Counted from the stretch's first letter, positions 7,604-15,269 are shown. The stretch is 17,816 nucleotides of DNA from an uncultured Lachnospiraceae bacterium (GCA_910588215.1 CAJUQJ010000064.1:1-17816), one strand, 5' to 3'. Numbers and translations: made by a program. Notes: generated by a model from the sequence alone, not told the origin.

Positions 7604-9043
7604 CTACTTCACGATTTCTTCCCGCAGAATCTGATTCACCGCCGCAGGATCGGCTTTCCCCTTCATGGCCTTCATGGTCTGACCTACCAGAAAGCCGATG
7701 GCTTTCTCCTTCCCGCTCCTGTAGTCCGCTACGGACTGCGGGTTAGCGGCGATTACTTCCGCTATCGTTTTACGCAGAGAACCCTCGTCATTGACGGTCT
7801 TTAAGCCCATCTCCTCCACATAACGTTCCGGATCTACATTTTCCTCAAACATCACCTCAAAGACTTCCTTCGCCACCGAACCGGTGATCAGTTTCTTATC
7901 CGCAAGCCAGATCAGTTTCGCCAGATGCTCCGGTGAAAAGCGCAGATCCTGGGCGTCCGTCTCTGTCTCCTTCATCAGACGCAAGGTCTCTCCCAGCAGC
8001 CAGTTAGACACCTTCTTAGGCTGGCCGCAGATGGCCGTAGCCGCCTCAAAGAGATCTGCCATATGCTTGGACTCTGTAATGATCTCAATATCGTAATCAG
8101 GGATCCCAAATTCTTCCCTGTAACGCTGCATCTTTTCATTGCGAAATTCCGGCTGCGCGGCTCGGATCTTCTCTAGCATCTCATCACTCACTGCCACCGG
8201 TACCAGATCCGGATCCGGAAAGTAACGGTAATCCTGGGCGTCCTCCTTGCTCCGCATAGCATAGGATTCTCCTTGTGTATCATCCCATCTTCTCGTCTCC
8301 TGTATCACCCTTTCTCCGGCCTCGATCAGATCGATCTGCCGTTCCGTCTCCCCGGCAATGGCTCGTGAAATGGCCTTAAAGGAGTTCAGATTCTTCATCT
8401 CCGTCCTGGTACCAAACTGCTTCGTCCCCACTTCCCGCACAGACAGATTCACATCCGCACGCATGGACCCTTCCTGCAGCTTGCAGTCGGAGGCCCCCAA
8501 ATACTGAATGAGCAGACGCAGCTTCTCCAGATAGGCTATCACTTCCTCTGCGCTGCGCATATCCGGCTCGGATACAATCTCGATCAGCGGCACACCCGAG
8601 CGGTTGTAGTCCACCAGTGAACAGTCCTCCCATTCATCATGGATCAGTTTGCCTGCATCCTCCTCCATATGGATCTCGTGGATGCCGACTTTCTTAAGGC
8701 CGCCCTTCTTCGTCTCGATCTCCACCCAGCCGTTTCTGCAGATCGGCAGATACAGCTGGGAGATCTGATAGTTCTGCGGATTATCCGGATAAAAATAGTT
8801 CTTCCGATCGAATTTAGCATAACGGGTAATCTCGCAGTTAGCAGCCAGCCCCACTGCGATCGCATACTCTAACACCTTCCTATTCAATACCGGCAAAGAT
8901 CCCGGCATCCCGGTACAGACCGGGCAGGTCTGCGTGTTGGGTGCCGCTCCGAACGCAGTGGAACAGCCGCAGAAGATCTTAGTCTTCGTGGCCAGCTCTA
9001 CATGTACTTCCAACCCGATCACAGTCTCATATTGTTTACTCAT
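7604..9043 (-). CDS. gatB: Asp/Glu-tRNA amidotransferase subunit B
   Basis: GatB, 479 residues: the tRNA-binding and kinase subunit of the GatCAB amidotransferase, which phosphorylates Asp or Glu on mischarged tRNA-Asn or tRNA-Gln and accepts ammonia from GatA. The N-terminal core shows GLEVHVELATKTKIFCGC and a four-cysteine zinc site (Cys25, Cys27, Cys40, Cys43). It continues with HMEEDAGKLIHD (125-136), DYNRSGVPLIEIVSEPD (145-161) and EGSMRADVNLS, all hallmark GatB segments. The C-terminal YqeY-like helical tail is complete. The start ATG overlaps the end of gatA by 8 bases and has AGGAGG nine bases upstream, so the two are translationally coupled. It is the last gene of the operon, with only 4 bases to the convergent gene and no convincing terminator. 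Confidence 0.97.
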   Translation of the reverse strand: MSKQYETVIGLEVHVELATKTKIFCGCSTAFGAAPNTQTCPVCTGMPGSLPVLNRKVLEYAIAVGLAANCEITRYAKFDRKNYFYPDNPQNYQISQLYLPICRNGWVEIETKKGGLKKVGIHEIHMEEDAGKLIHDEWEDCSLVDYNRSGVPLIEIVSEPDMRSAEEVIAYLEKLRLLIQYLGASDCKLQEGSMRADVNLSVREVGTKQFGTRTEMKNLNSFKAISRAIAGETERQIDLIEAGERVIQETRRWDDTQGESYAMRSKEDAQDYRYFPDPDLVPVAVSDEMLEKIRAAQPEFRNEKMQRYREEFGIPDYDIEIITESKHMADLFEAATAICGQPKKVSNWLLGETLRLMKETETDAQDLRFSPEHLAKLIWLADKKLITGSVAKEVFEVMFEENVDPERYVEEMGLKTVNDEGSLRKTIAEVIAANPQSVADYRSGKEKAIGFLVGQTMKAMKGKADPAAVNQILREEIVK

Positions 9044-10535
9044 GAAGGTATCCCTCCTGTTCTGCCATTCTGCTCTTTGCACCTGGTCCTATTCCAAACG
9101 GCCCTCTGCTCTTTTCATACGTATACGCCGCCCGGATCAGCTTCTTCTCCTGAAAGCAGTCTCCGATCAGCTGCAGTCCGATGGGCAGACCGTTTTTGTC
9201 TCTTCCGCAGGGAAGGCTGATTCCCGGCAGGCCCGCCAGGTTCACGGCGATGGTGTAGATGTCTCCCAAGTACATCTTAATAGGATCCGACAGGCTGTCT
9301 CCCAACCTCGGTGCCGTGGTCGGTGCCACCGGACCCAATATCACGTCGTATTTCGCAAACGCTTCATCGAAAGCCTTCTTGATCAACGCTTTTACCCTCA
9401 GTGCCTTCAGGTAATATGCATCATAGTAGCCGGAACTGAGAACGAAAGATCCCAACATGATACGCCGCTTCACCTCTTCCCCAAAGCCCTCGGAACGGGA
9501 TTTCTTATACATATTATGGAGACCGGTATACTCTTTGGTACGGTAACCGTATTTAATACCGTCAAACCGTTCCAGATTGGAACTGGCTTCCGCCGCCGCA
9601 ATGGTATAGTACGCCGGGATCGCATATTCCACCAGGCTTAGATCAAACCGCTCCACTATCGCTCCACTGCGCGCCAGCTCCTCCGCGGCCTGCAGGACGG
9701 CAGCCTTCACCTCCGTATCCAGTCCTTCTCCCAGATAATCGTTGGGAATACCGATGCGAAGTCCCTGCACATCCTCCACAAGCGCAGAAGTAAAGTCCGT
9801 ATCCTGCCGCTTTACCGAAGTGGAATCTTTTTTATCATAGGAGGAAATCACTTCCAGCACCGCTGCGCAGTCCGTCACATCCTTCGTAAGCGGCCCGATC
9901 TGATCCAAGGAGGATCCATAGGCGATCAATCCATACCGCGACACCGTGCCGTAGGTTGGTTTCATCCCCACCATGCCGCAGTAAGCCGCCGGCTGTCTGA
10001 TGGAGCCGCCCGTATCGGATCCCAATGCAAAACAGCATTCTCCCGCCGCCACTGCCGCCGCCGAGCCGCCTGAAGACCCGCCCGGTACATGCGCCGGGTT
10101 CCAAGGGTTTCTTGTTACCCCGTAAGCAGACGTCTCCGTTGTAGACCCCATGGCAAACTCGTCCATATTAGTCTTCCCCAGGATAACGGCTCCCGCCCTG
10201 CGCAGATTCATCACCGCTTCCGCCGTATACGTAGGCACGAAATTCTCCAGTATCCTGGACGCGCAGGTAGTCAGCAGTCCTTCCGTGCACAGATTATCCT
10301 TTATCGCCACCGGCACCCCCGCCAGCGGACCCGTCAGTTCTCCCGCATCGATCTTTTCCTGAACTGCCCGGGCCTGCGCCAACGCACCTTCCCGATCCAC
10401 CGTCACATAGCAGTTATATATGCCGTCTCTCTCTTCTATACGGGCAAGCATCTCCTCTGCCGCCTCCACGGCGGTAACCTGCCCGTCTCTGATAGCCGCC
10501 GACAATTCTACCGCCGTCATATCCGTAACTTTCAT
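9036..10535 (-). CDS. gatA: Asp/Glu-tRNA amidotransferase subunit A
   Basis: GatA, 499 residues, the amidase-signature subunit that hydrolyses glutamine and passes ammonia to GatB. The catalytic Ser-cisSer-Lys triad can be placed at Lys79 (GVPVAIKDN), Ser154 (PGGSSGGSA) and Ser178 (GSDTGGSIRQP), the same numbering as in the well-studied Staphylococcus enzyme. The frame stays open 26 codons upstream, but the ATG at 10535 was chosen because AGGAGG lies nine bases before it and the protein then begins MKVTDMTAVELS, as expected. It starts 25 bases after the gatC stop codon and overlaps gatB by 8 bases, so the three subunits are likely made in step. All key residues are intact. Confidence 0.97.
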   Translation of the reverse strand: MKVTDMTAVELSAAIRDGQVTAVEAAEEMLARIEERDGIYNCYVTVDREGALAQARAVQEKIDAGELTGPLAGVPVAIKDNLCTEGLLTTCASRILENFVPTYTAEAVMNLRRAGAVILGKTNMDEFAMGSTTETSAYGVTRNPWNPAHVPGGSSGGSAAAVAAGECCFALGSDTGGSIRQPAAYCGMVGMKPTYGTVSRYGLIAYGSSLDQIGPLTKDVTDCAAVLEVISSYDKKDSTSVKRQDTDFTSALVEDVQGLRIGIPNDYLGEGLDTEVKAAVLQAAEELARSGAIVERFDLSLVEYAIPAYYTIAAAEASSNLERFDGIKYGYRTKEYTGLHNMYKKSRSEGFGEEVKRRIMLGSFVLSSGYYDAYYLKALRVKALIKKAFDEAFAKYDVILGPVAPTTAPRLGDSLSDPIKMYLGDIYTIAVNLAGLPGISLPCGRDKNGLPIGLQLIGDCFQEKKLIRAAYTYEKSRGPFGIGPGAKSRMAEQEGYLHE

Positions 10536-10560
10536 ACCGATCAGCCTCCTTTCGCCTCGA

Positions 10561-10854
10561 TCATAGGAACGTCTTCGGCACCACAAACATACCGTCTTTC
10601 TCCTCCGGTGCATTCAAAAGCATCTGCTCCCTCATGTCATTGTTCGTCACCACGTCTTCCCGGAACACATTCTGCACCGGAAACACATGGGACATCGGCT
10701 CAACTCCCGTCGTATCCAACTCACCCAGTTTGTCGATATAGTCAAGCATCCTGCCCATATCCGCTTTCGCCTGCTCCCGTTCACCCTGCGAAAGTTCCAG
10801 TTTCGCCAGGATACCCACATATTCGATCGTCTCGTCACTTATGATATTTGCCAT
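10561..10854 (-). CDS. gatC: Asp/Glu-tRNA amidotransferase subunit C
   Basis: GatC, 97 residues, the small belt subunit that wraps around the GatA-GatB interface and stabilises the complex. It begins with the typical ISDETIEYVGILAKLELS, has a short helix-rich middle, and ends with the extended LLNAPEEKDGMFVVPKTFL tail found in the family (NAPE...G.F.VP). The ATG at 10854 has GGAG seven bases upstream and gives the usual family length of about 95; an ATG ten codons earlier has no such signal. The 245-base gap to aspS2 contains an inverted-repeat element with hairpins, so expression relative to aspS2 may be tuned by it (inference). Confidence 0.95.
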   Translation of the reverse strand: MANIISDETIEYVGILAKLELSQGEREQAKADMGRMLDYIDKLGELDTTGVEPMSHVFPVQNVFREDVVTNNDMREQMLLNAPEEKDGMFVVPKTFL

Positions 10855-10894
10855 GATCTTGCTCCATTCTATCTTTTCCTGCATACAATTATGT

Positions 10895-11082
10895 CATGAT
10901 GCCAGGGTCAAAAGGTCATGTATGACATGCTTGCATGTCAATACATGACTTTGGGACCCGAAAAAACATGAAAAAGTAGCCCGATAGGGCGGATTTTGAA
11001 TGTTTTTAGGATTGCGGAAGCATGAAATGCGGAGCAATCCGTAGGCATCAGGAGGCAAAAACCTTTTGACCCCAGCATCATG
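10895..11082. repeat. 188-bp inverted-repeat element inside the aspS2-gatC operon
   Basis: The left end CATGATGCCAGGGTCAAAAGGT (10895-10916) and the right end (11061-11082) are inverted copies with 20 of 22 positions matching. Inside is a long hairpin around 10915-10949 (GTCATGTATGACATGC against GCATGTCAATACATGAC, one bulge). There is also a GGATTGC/GCAATCC stem with an inner GCAT/ATGC, and GCCC-GATA-GGGC, which on the - strand is followed by TACTTTTTC. The left end can pair either with the right end or with the nearby GGGACCC, giving two exclusive folds. No ORF of note. It looks like a MITE-like insertion or a structured RNA between aspS2 and gatC. Confidence 0.65.
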
Positions 11083-11099
11083 TCTTTTTGATACTGTCC

Positions 11100-12851
11100 T
11101 TACGTCCTAACCTTGATATGCACTTCCCGCAGCTGCTGCTCCGTCACATCTCCCGGCGCACCGCACATCAGATCCTGCGCAGCCCCGCTCATGGGGAAGG
11201 CGATCACTTCCCGGATGTTCTCTTCCTCCCGCAGCAGCATGATCATCCGGTCGACCCCCGGCGCCATGCCCGCGTGCGGCGGTGCACCGAACTGGAATGC
11301 GCTGTACAGCGCTCCGAATTTGCGCTGCAGCGTCTCCTCATCATATCCGGCGATCTCGAAGGCCTTCACCATCACATCCATATCATGGTTGCGCACCGCC
11401 CCCGAAGACAGCTCCACGCCATTGCACACAATATCATACTGATAGGCCAGCACTGTTAACGGATCCTGCGTCTCAAGCGCCTCCAGACCGCCCTGCGGCA
11501 TGGAAAAGGGGTTGTGCGTGAAGCCTATCTGCTTCGTGTTCGGATCCCGTTCAAACATCGGAAAATCATTTACATAGCAGAAACGATACGCTTTCTTCTC
11601 GATCAGGTCAAGCTTCTGTCCCAATTCCGTACGAATCTGCCCAGCATAGCAGGCTGCACGCTCTTCCCTGTCCGCGATGAAGAAGATCGTATCTCCCGCA
11701 GTCAGTCCTGCAAGAGTTGCCAGTTCCCCTTTCTTTTCCTGCGGTATGAACTTATCGATCGGTCCCTTATAGCTCACATCCTCCGTCACTTCCAGATATC
11801 CAAGCCCTCCCATGCCCATATCCATGGCGAATCGCAGCAGCTTCTCATGGAAGCCTTTGGTCATATCCGCATGTACCCGGATGGCACGGACCGTCCTGCC
11901 ATGAAAAGGTTTAAATTCGCACCCCTGGAAGAATTCCGTCAGATCGATGATCCTCAGAGGGTTCCTGAGATCCGGCTTGTCGGTGCCGAATTCCAACATG
12001 GCCTGCTTATAGCTGATCACCGGGTAAGGCGCCTGCGTTACAGCATACCCCTCCGGCGCAAATTTCTCAAAAGCCGCCGACAGAACTTCCTCTCCCACCC
12101 GGAACACATCCTCCTGGGTGGCAAAGCTCATCTCGAAATCCAGCTGGTAGAACTCTCCCGGCGACCGATCCGCCCTGGCATCCTCATCCCGAAAGCAGGG
12201 CGCGATCTGAAAATATTTATCGAATCCCGACACCATCAACAATTGCTTATACTGCTGCGGCGCCTGCGGCAATGCATAAAATTTCCCTTTGTATTTCCGG
12301 GAAGGCACGATATAATCCCTGGCGCCCTCCGGCGACGAGGCGCAAAGGATCGGCGTCTGAATCTCTAAAAATCCCATCTCCATCATTTTTTTCCGCAGAA
12401 AGGCGATCACTTTAGACCGGAAAATAATGGCATCCTTCACTTTCTGGTTCCTCAAGTCAAGATAACGGTATTTCAACCGCACATCCTCTCTGGTCTCCTT
12501 GGAAGTCATGATCTCAAAGGGAAGCTGCCTATAGACTCTGCCCAACACCTCCACCTTGTGTGCCTCCAACTCGATGGTGCCGGTGGGGATTCTAGGGTTG
12601 TAGGTTTCCTCATCCCGATGCTCGATCAGGCCTTCCACGGATATACTCATCTCCCGGCTCAATCCGTCCAGCAGCGAGGTATCACGCATCACGATCTGCA
12701 GCACACCGTACATATCCCGCAGATCCACAAAGGACACACCGCCGTGATCGCGGATATTCTCGATCCAGCCCGCCACCCGGATCTCCCGGCCGATATCGGA
12801 CTCACCGATCTGTTGTAAGGTTACGTCTCTGTAAATGTTCCTGGTCATCAT
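11100..12851 (-). CDS. aspS: aspartyl-tRNA synthetase 2, probably non-discriminating
   Basis: Second bacterial-type class IIb AspRS, 583 residues, clearly paralogous to the one at 1735-3498, with identical stretches such as YFQIAPCFRDEDARADRSPG. It has the OB-fold anticodon domain, motif 2, the GAD insert and motif 3 (about 522-541, GAPPHAGMAPGVDRM). In the anticodon domain it reads ENIRDHGGVSF with His at residue 36. Pseudomonas aeruginosa AspRS, a non-discriminating enzyme, has DHGG at this place, while discriminating E. coli and Thermus AspRS1 have DLG. Together with co-transcription with gatCAB and an Asn-type T-box, this suggests that it loads Asp onto tRNA-Asn for GatCAB to amidate. The start ATG (12851) has AAAGGAG nine bases upstream; the open frame beyond it runs into repeats and is not used. 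Confidence 0.94.
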   Translation of the reverse strand: MMTRNIYRDVTLQQIGESDIGREIRVAGWIENIRDHGGVSFVDLRDMYGVLQIVMRDTSLLDGLSREMSISVEGLIEHRDEETYNPRIPTGTIELEAHKVEVLGRVYRQLPFEIMTSKETREDVRLKYRYLDLRNQKVKDAIIFRSKVIAFLRKKMMEMGFLEIQTPILCASSPEGARDYIVPSRKYKGKFYALPQAPQQYKQLLMVSGFDKYFQIAPCFRDEDARADRSPGEFYQLDFEMSFATQEDVFRVGEEVLSAAFEKFAPEGYAVTQAPYPVISYKQAMLEFGTDKPDLRNPLRIIDLTEFFQGCEFKPFHGRTVRAIRVHADMTKGFHEKLLRFAMDMGMGGLGYLEVTEDVSYKGPIDKFIPQEKKGELATLAGLTAGDTIFFIADREERAACYAGQIRTELGQKLDLIEKKAYRFCYVNDFPMFERDPNTKQIGFTHNPFSMPQGGLEALETQDPLTVLAYQYDIVCNGVELSSGAVRNHDMDVMVKAFEIAGYDEETLQRKFGALYSAFQFGAPPHAGMAPGVDRMIMLLREEENIREVIAFPMSGAAQDLMCGAPGDVTEQQLREVHIKVRT

Positions 12852-12881
12852 AGTTCTGGTCTCCTTTCGCTGACTATCGTA

Positions 12882-13114
12882 TTCCGGGACTTTCTCGCTT
12901 ACAGGTTTTATGGCCTGCGGCCTCCTCTGCCTCCGAATAAGCAGACTCGGATGCCTTCGGCCTCCTCTGCCTCCGAATAAGCAGACTCGGATGCCTTCGG
13001 CCTCCTCGTTCGCGTTGCTCGCCTGATACTTTTCTGCTCCTGCCCTCATGCAAGCATGGTGCCTGAGCAGAAAAGTATCAGGCTCTGCTTATTCGCGCAA
13101 AAAAAGTCCCGGAA
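12882..13114. repeat. nested inverted and tandem repeats in the aspS2 read-through leader
   Basis: Between the T-box terminator and aspS2 lie a perfect 40-bp direct tandem repeat (12921-12960 and 12961-13000), a perfect 19-bp inverted repeat (13021-13039 and 13065-13083, GCCTGATACTTTTCTGCTC), and a 12-bp inverted pair CGAATAAGCAGA (12974-12985, also 12934-12945) with TCTGCTTATTCG (13084-13095). An outer perfect 12-bp pair, TTCCGGGACTTT (12882-12893) with AAAGTCCCGGAA (13103-13114), includes the 3' arm of the T-box terminator. The 40-base unit is not a multiple of three, so it is not a coding repeat. It may be an inserted palindromic element later extended by slippage. Confidence 0.8.
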
Positions 13115-13135
13115 CACATCTCTGCATTCCGGGAC
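13099..13135 (-). terminator. T-box intrinsic terminator of the aspS2-gatCAB leader
   Basis: On the - strand GTCCCGGAA (13127-13135), a 12-base loop, TTCCGGGAC (13106-13114) and then seven Ts. It competes with the antiterminator formed around the T-box sequence just upstream, whose downstream arm shares CCG/GTCCC bases. Confidence 0.9.
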
Positions 13136-13447
13136 GGATAGTTATAATTATCCGCGGTACCACCCGCATTGATAAGCCGACACCTCCAACAAAGTGCTTC
13201 TTCGCCTTACCCACTCTTGACACTTAACGCGTGCAACGTATTACCCTAGTGTTCTCCTGCCATTCTATCTGACACTTATGTCAGATGTTGCCGATCTGCT
13301 CTCTGCATAATGCCGATCCCACAGTCATACAATTCAGGTAATCTGCTCCGGAGTGTTCCCGTTCCCAGCCTTTCACAAACGGCGCTCTCAGTCGGTGACA
13401 CCGTATTCCTGTCGCTTCCCGCCGGGTGAGTCTCCTTCACCGCATTT
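13099..13447 (-). promoter_or_regulatory. T-box riboswitch, tRNA-Asn (overlapping Glu) specifier
   Basis: A tRNA-sensing leader controlling aspS2-gatCAB. The T-box core GGGTGGTACCGCGG lies at 13152-13165 (-), followed by the terminator. Stem I shows GAGAGC and GTTTGTGAAAGG, as in other T-boxes. Aligning the specifier region with the Bacillus glyQS leader (six bases between specifier and GAGC) gives AAC, the Asn codon, at 13355-13357. The preceding base makes GAAC, so GAA (Glu) overlaps it by one base. A perfect ATCTGACA-TAAG-TGTCAGAT hairpin lies at 13267-13286. Uncharged tRNA should stabilise the antiterminator and allow read-through. The short open frame covering this region is a shadow. 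Confidence 0.92.
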
Positions 13448-13453
13448 AAAAAT

Positions 13454-13482
13454 ATAATACACATATAACACAAAAAAATCAA
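13454..13482 (-). promoter_or_regulatory. sigma-A promoter of the T-box/aspS2-gatCAB operon
   Basis: TTGATT (13477-13482) and TATTAT (13454-13459) on the - strand with 17-bp spacing, starting transcription near 13447 just before the T-box. The -35 box overlaps the T-tract of the terminator of the gene upstream. Confidence 0.65.
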
Positions 13483-13520
13483 AAAAACAACCTTTGTACT
13501 GAAAAAAATACAAAGGTTGT
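13476..13520 (-). terminator. intrinsic terminator of the DUF5684-type gene
   Basis: ACAACCTTTGTA (13487-13498) and TACAAAGGTTGT (13509-13520) form a perfect 12-bp stem. On the - strand it is followed by TTTTTTTGATTTTTTTG, a strong U-tract, ending 22 bases past the stop codon of the gene at 13542. Confidence 0.88.
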
Positions 13521-13541
13521 CAGCTGGTTACTCACATTGTA

Positions 13542-13913
13542 TTACTTTACCACTGGTCCGACAAACTGTGCATCGCCGAAACCAAGCATCGGCAAGAACA
13601 CAACCGGCAGGAATAAAATTCCGATACCGTACGCGGCTCCCTTGCCAAAAGCCTGTGCCAGCTTGATCCACATAACGATCGTCATCACAACGTTCACGCA
13701 AGGCACAAAGCACAGCAAAAACAGCCAGCCGGTGCCAAAGCTCATCTCGAACAGACAGTACATGTTGTAGAAAGGAATGATCGCACCCCAACCCGGCTTA
13801 CCGGCTTTGACGAAAATCTTCCACATGCCAACCAGACTGATGACGCAGACCGCAAGAACGATCACCATGTACACTGTCAAGACTCCTGTTGCAAGAGCAT
13901 ATGTTTCATCCAT
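13542..13913 (-). CDS. small membrane protein, DUF5684-like
   Basis: 123-residue integral membrane protein. Hydrophobic segments lie at about 8-30, 58-78 and 92-110, with the signature AGKPGWGAIIPFYNMYCLFEM in the first loop region. That pattern (AGKPGW..liP.YN.y) is characteristic of DUF5684-type proteins, which are common and often multicopy in Firmicutes. Its function is unknown. The start ATG at 13913 has AAGGAGG nine bases upstream; an in-frame GTG one codon earlier is also possible. It appears to be its own transcription unit, with a TATAAT just upstream and a strong terminator downstream, between dapL and the T-box operon. Confidence 0.85.
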   Translation of the reverse strand: MDETYALATGVLTVYMVIVLAVCVISLVGMWKIFVKAGKPGWGAIIPFYNMYCLFEMSFGTGWLFLLCFVPCVNVVMTIVMWIKLAQAFGKGAAYGIGILFLPVVFLPMLGFGDAQFVGPVVK

Positions 13914-13944
13914 CACACTTTTCCTCCTTCACACAAAAATATAT

Positions 13945-13976
13945 ATTATATTAGCAAAATGTGACTTCTTTTGCAA
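13945..13976 (-). promoter_or_regulatory. weak candidate promoter of the DUF5684-like gene
   Basis: A perfect TATAAT (13945-13950, -) lies about 32 bases before the start codon. The best -35 match, TTGCAA (13971-13976), is spaced by 20 bp, longer than ideal, so the -35 is uncertain. Confidence 0.35.
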
Positions 13977-14054
13977 CCGGTTTTTGAACATCTCGCAACA
14001 AATGCCAGTCCAAGGCAGTTTCAGCCCTGACTTTATTTAACCTCGGTATTTATC

Positions 14055-15269
14055 TTACAATCTCTTGATCCTGTCAACTGCCTCCACCGTGTTCTCATAA
14101 CTTCCGAATGCCGTCAGTCGGAAGTATGCCTCACCGCTGGGCCCAAATCCCGATCCCGGTGTACCGACTACGTTGGCCTTTTCTAACAGATAGTCGAAAA
14201 ACTCCCAGCTGGTCATGTTGTTCGGTGCTTTCAACCAGATATAAGGGGCATTCACACCTCCTGATACACTGTATCCTGCGTCTCTTAAACCTTCCAGGAT
14301 ATAAGCCGCATTTTTCATATAGTACGCTACCAATTCTTTCGTCTCACGCTTACCGGCCTCACTGTACACCGCCTCCCCCGCTCTCTGGATGATATATGGC
14401 GCACCGTTATATTTGGTCCCATGACGTCTCGCCCACAGAGCATGTAGTGACACGTCACCCACTTTCAATTCCTTCGGGATCACGGTAAAGCCCAAACGCA
14501 CACCGGTAAAACCTGCATTCTTGGAAAAGGAACGAAGCTCGATGGCACAAGTTCTGGCTCCTTCACACTCATAGATCGTGTGCGGCACATCCTCCTCGGC
14601 AATATACGCTTCATAAGCCGCATCATAAATGATGACACTGCCGTTCTTATTGGCATAGTCCACCCACTCCTGCAGCTGTGCTTTCTTGATAGTAGAGCCG
14701 GTAGGATTGTTGGGGAAACACAGATAGATCAGATCCGGTACTTCTTTGGGCAGCTGCGGCGCAAAGTCATTATCCGCCGTACAGGGCATATAGATCACAT
14801 CACTCCATCTCTCCGTAGCGGCATCGTAGGTGCCTGTTCTGCCAGCCATGACATTGGTATCCACATATACGGGATAGACCGGATCACAGACCGCGATTTT
14901 GTTATCCAGTGCAAAAATCTCCTGGATATTGCCGGAATCACACTTCGCACCGTCAGATACGAAAATCTCATCCGCCTCGATCTGACAACCTCTGGCTTTA
15001 TAATCATTATCCGCGATCGCTGTCCTTAAGAACTCATAGCCAAGATCCGGTGCATACCCACGAAAAGTGGCCGCATCCGCCATCTCGTCTACCGCGCCGT
15101 GCAACGCGCCGATCACTGCCGGAGAAAGCGGCTGTGTCACGTCACCAATGCCCAATCTGATGATCTTCTTATCCGGATTGGCTGCCGTATAGGCATTCAC
15201 TTTCTTACCGATCGTTGAAAAAAGGTAACTCCCGGGTAACTTCAGATAATTGTCATTTACTCTAACCAT
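14055..15269 (-). CDS. dapL: LL-diaminopimelate aminotransferase
   Basis: DapL, 404 residues, a PLP-dependent class I/II aminotransferase that converts tetrahydrodipicolinate directly to LL-diaminopimelate with glutamate as amino donor, bypassing the succinylase or acetylase steps of lysine and peptidoglycan synthesis. It opens with the typical NDNYLKLPGSYLFSTIGKK and has RLGIGDVTQPL, LCFPNNPTGS (183-192) and the PLP lysine Lys250 in RSFSKNAGFTGVRLG, all strongly DapL-like. Length is normal (about 400-410). The start ATG is preceded by GGGAGG. It follows dapF by 75 bases on the same strand with no terminator between them, so the two probably form an operon making meso-diaminopimelate. Confidence 0.96.
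   Translation of the reverse strand: MVRVNDNYLKLPGSYLFSTIGKKVNAYTAANPDKKIIRLGIGDVTQPLSPAVIGALHGAVDEMADAATFRGYAPDLGYEFLRTAIADNDYKARGCQIEADEIFVSDGAKCDSGNIQEIFALDNKIAVCDPVYPVYVDTNVMAGRTGTYDAATERWSDVIYMPCTADNDFAPQLPKEVPDLIYLCFPNNPTGSTIKKAQLQEWVDYANKNGSVIIYDAAYEAYIAEEDVPHTIYECEGARTCAIELRSFSKNAGFTGVRLGFTVIPKELKVGDVSLHALWARRHGTKYNGAPYIIQRAGEAVYSEAGKRETKELVAYYMKNAAYILEGLRDAGYSVSGGVNAPYIWLKAPNNMTSWEFFDYLLEKANVVGTPGSGFGPSGEAYFRLTAFGSYENTVEAVDRIKRL

Noticed and set aside
7596..7612. GTGAA...TTCAC hairpin spanning the convergent stops of the 6787 gene and gatB
   Set aside because: Only 5 bp of stem and no U-run in either direction; too weak to call a bidirectional terminator.
12852..13049. N-terminal extension of aspS2 through the repeats
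   Set aside because: The in-frame extension is Arg/Gly-rich repeat translation, not AspRS-like. The ATG at 12851 has a good Shine-Dalgarno and begins at the expected domain edge.
13276..13482. 68-codon - strand ORF upstream of aspS2
   Set aside because: It lies entirely within the T-box leader and its promoter; no ribosome-binding site and no protein-like composition.
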